Part shown: piece by piece, positions 63,342 through 64,000 of the stretch
Numbering within the stretch: the stretch's first letter is position 1
How the letters are laid out: each line of letters begins with the position of its first letter
DNA from: Vibrio sp. ES.051
GTDB lineage: Bacteria > Pseudomonadota > Gammaproteobacteria > Enterobacterales > Vibrionaceae
Length of the DNA stretch: 64,000 bases
Direction of reading: 5' to 3'
Assembly (NCBI RefSeq): GCF_002563795.1
Contig: NZ_PDJL01000006.1
Span: 62,001 to 126,000 of the forward strand
Made by a program: the position numbers and the translations under genes
The notes under the pieces: generated by a model
Told to the model about the DNA's origin: nothing
Database searches by the model: none
Seen by the model: the letters and a program-made list of their open reading frames with translations, nothing else

Positions 63342-64000
63342 CTGGAATTTGTTTTCGTCAGGTGCAACATTGAGTATTTGCAGCGCACCTTTCATGATTT
63401 CAGAAAAGACGGGGGAGGCTACCGAGCCGCCATAATAGTCATCACCCTGAGGTTCATTAACGATCACAACCAGTGCAATTCTTGGCTCACTGACAGGCGC
63501 GAGCCCTGCCGTGTACGTGATGTACTCATCACTGTATCCACCTGCTGAGGCTTTGCGCGACGTACCAGTTTTGGCTCCTACTCGATAGCCGGGAACCGCG
63601 GCACGACGGGCAGAGCCCCCTTTTTGAGTTACGGTTTCCAACATATCCAGCACCTGCTGCGCAGACTCTACACTGACGACTTGGCGGGACATGTCATGGT
63701 CGTTGCTTTCAATAATATGCACGGGTTCATACTGACCTAGGTTACCAAGCGTCGCATAAGCGTGCGCTAATTGGATCGGTGTGACCGAGAGTCCGTAGCC
63801 AAAAGCAATCGTTGCGCGTTCAATGGGCGACCAACGTGTTCGCGAAGGAAAAATGCCCGTTACTTCACCCACTAAGTTCAAACCAGAAAGCCCGCCAAAA
63901 CCCACTGAGCTGTATAATCCAAGCAGCGCTTCTACTGGCATTTTCATCGCCAGTTTTGTCACACCAATGTTACTGGATTTTTTGAGGATCTTGGTCAAAC
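63336..64000 (-). CDS. ftsI: FtsI (PBP3) peptidoglycan transpeptidase, C-terminal part
   Basis: Incomplete: the gene runs off the right edge, so only about 220 C-terminal residues are present. Class B penicillin-binding protein transpeptidase domain: the second motif Ser-Ser-Asn lies in KKSSNIGVTKLA, and the third motif KTGTS in YRVGAKTGTSRK. The catalytic Ser motif (STxK) lies outside the window. Context upstream of murE confirms ftsI. The C-terminus (NVAPDENKFQQ) is followed by a hairpin. Confidence 0.93.
   Translation of the reverse strand, partial: LTKILKKSSNIGVTKLAMKMPVEALLGLYSSVGFGGLSGLNLVGEVTGIFPSRTRWSPIERATIAFGYGLSVTPIQLAHAYATLGNLGQYEPVHIIESNDHDMSRQVVSVESAQQVLDMLETVTQKGGSARRAAVPGYRVGAKTGTSRKASAGGYSDEYITYTAGLAPVSEPRIALVVIVNEPQGDDYYGGSVASPVFSEIMKGALQILNVAPDENKFQQ

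Overview
The window is ordinary chromosomal core sequence from a gamma-proteobacterium, almost certainly a Vibrio and most likely the Harveyi clade (V. parahaemolyticus / alginolyticus / harveyi type). This rests on recognised protein families, moderate GC, an E. coli-like but ddl-less division and cell-wall cluster, two glutamate synthases side by side, a DciA helicase loader beside secA, and an arcA/arcB/thrABC neighbourhood. No search was run, so the species is an inference. I see no rRNA, tRNA, CRISPR array, prophage, insertion sequence or integron cassette.

Layout. 1-9000: RNA and DNA maintenance genes (trmN6, srmB, ung, nfo), peroxide-stress gene yaaA, an AGCS amino-acid/sodium symporter, a DUF3545 gene, a hemerythrin-domain protein, and grcA behind a clear FNR-type promoter. 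9000-14000: the threonine operon thrABC, read leftward, with a recognisable thrL leader peptide (Thr- and Ile-rich) and attenuator hairpin. 14300-21000: an exported beta-strand-rich protein of unknown function, rraA, a DUF3293 gene, arcA and arcB facing each other, a lipoprotein gene coupled to arcB, and the radical-SAM gene yhcC. 21500-34000: two complete glutamate synthase operons of different subfamilies in the same direction. 34000-39500: a DUF1499 lipoprotein, mtnN-cbiB-btuF (SAH/MTA recycling and corrinoid handling), a TRIC-type channel, a LysR regulator and a TSUP exporter whose 3' ends overlap. 39600-46000: carAB, dapB, mutT. 46000-64000: secA, dciA, lpxC, then the dcw cluster read leftward from ftsI (cut by the window edge) through murE, murF, mraY, murD, ftsW, murG, murC, ftsQ, ftsA and ftsZ.

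How it fits together. The right third makes peptidoglycan precursors, the lipid A precursor and the divisome. carAB, dapB, thrABC and the two GOGATs supply carbamoyl phosphate, diaminopimelate, threonine and glutamate. ArcAB and grcA belong to the aerobic/anaerobic switch, and FNR-like palindromes lie in front of grcA and in the arcA upstream region.

I found no clear new multi-gene system. The best leads are small. One is a structured, possibly repetitive element upstream of arcA (15921-16040). Another is an ArcB that keeps Cys180 but has Tyr at the position of E. coli Cys241. Others are a 64-bp palindromic element at 34003-34066, a cluster of inverted repeats in front of the second gltB, a 15-bp tandem repeat that duplicates a ribosome-binding region (14349-14378), and a 39-residue basic small ORF after nfo.
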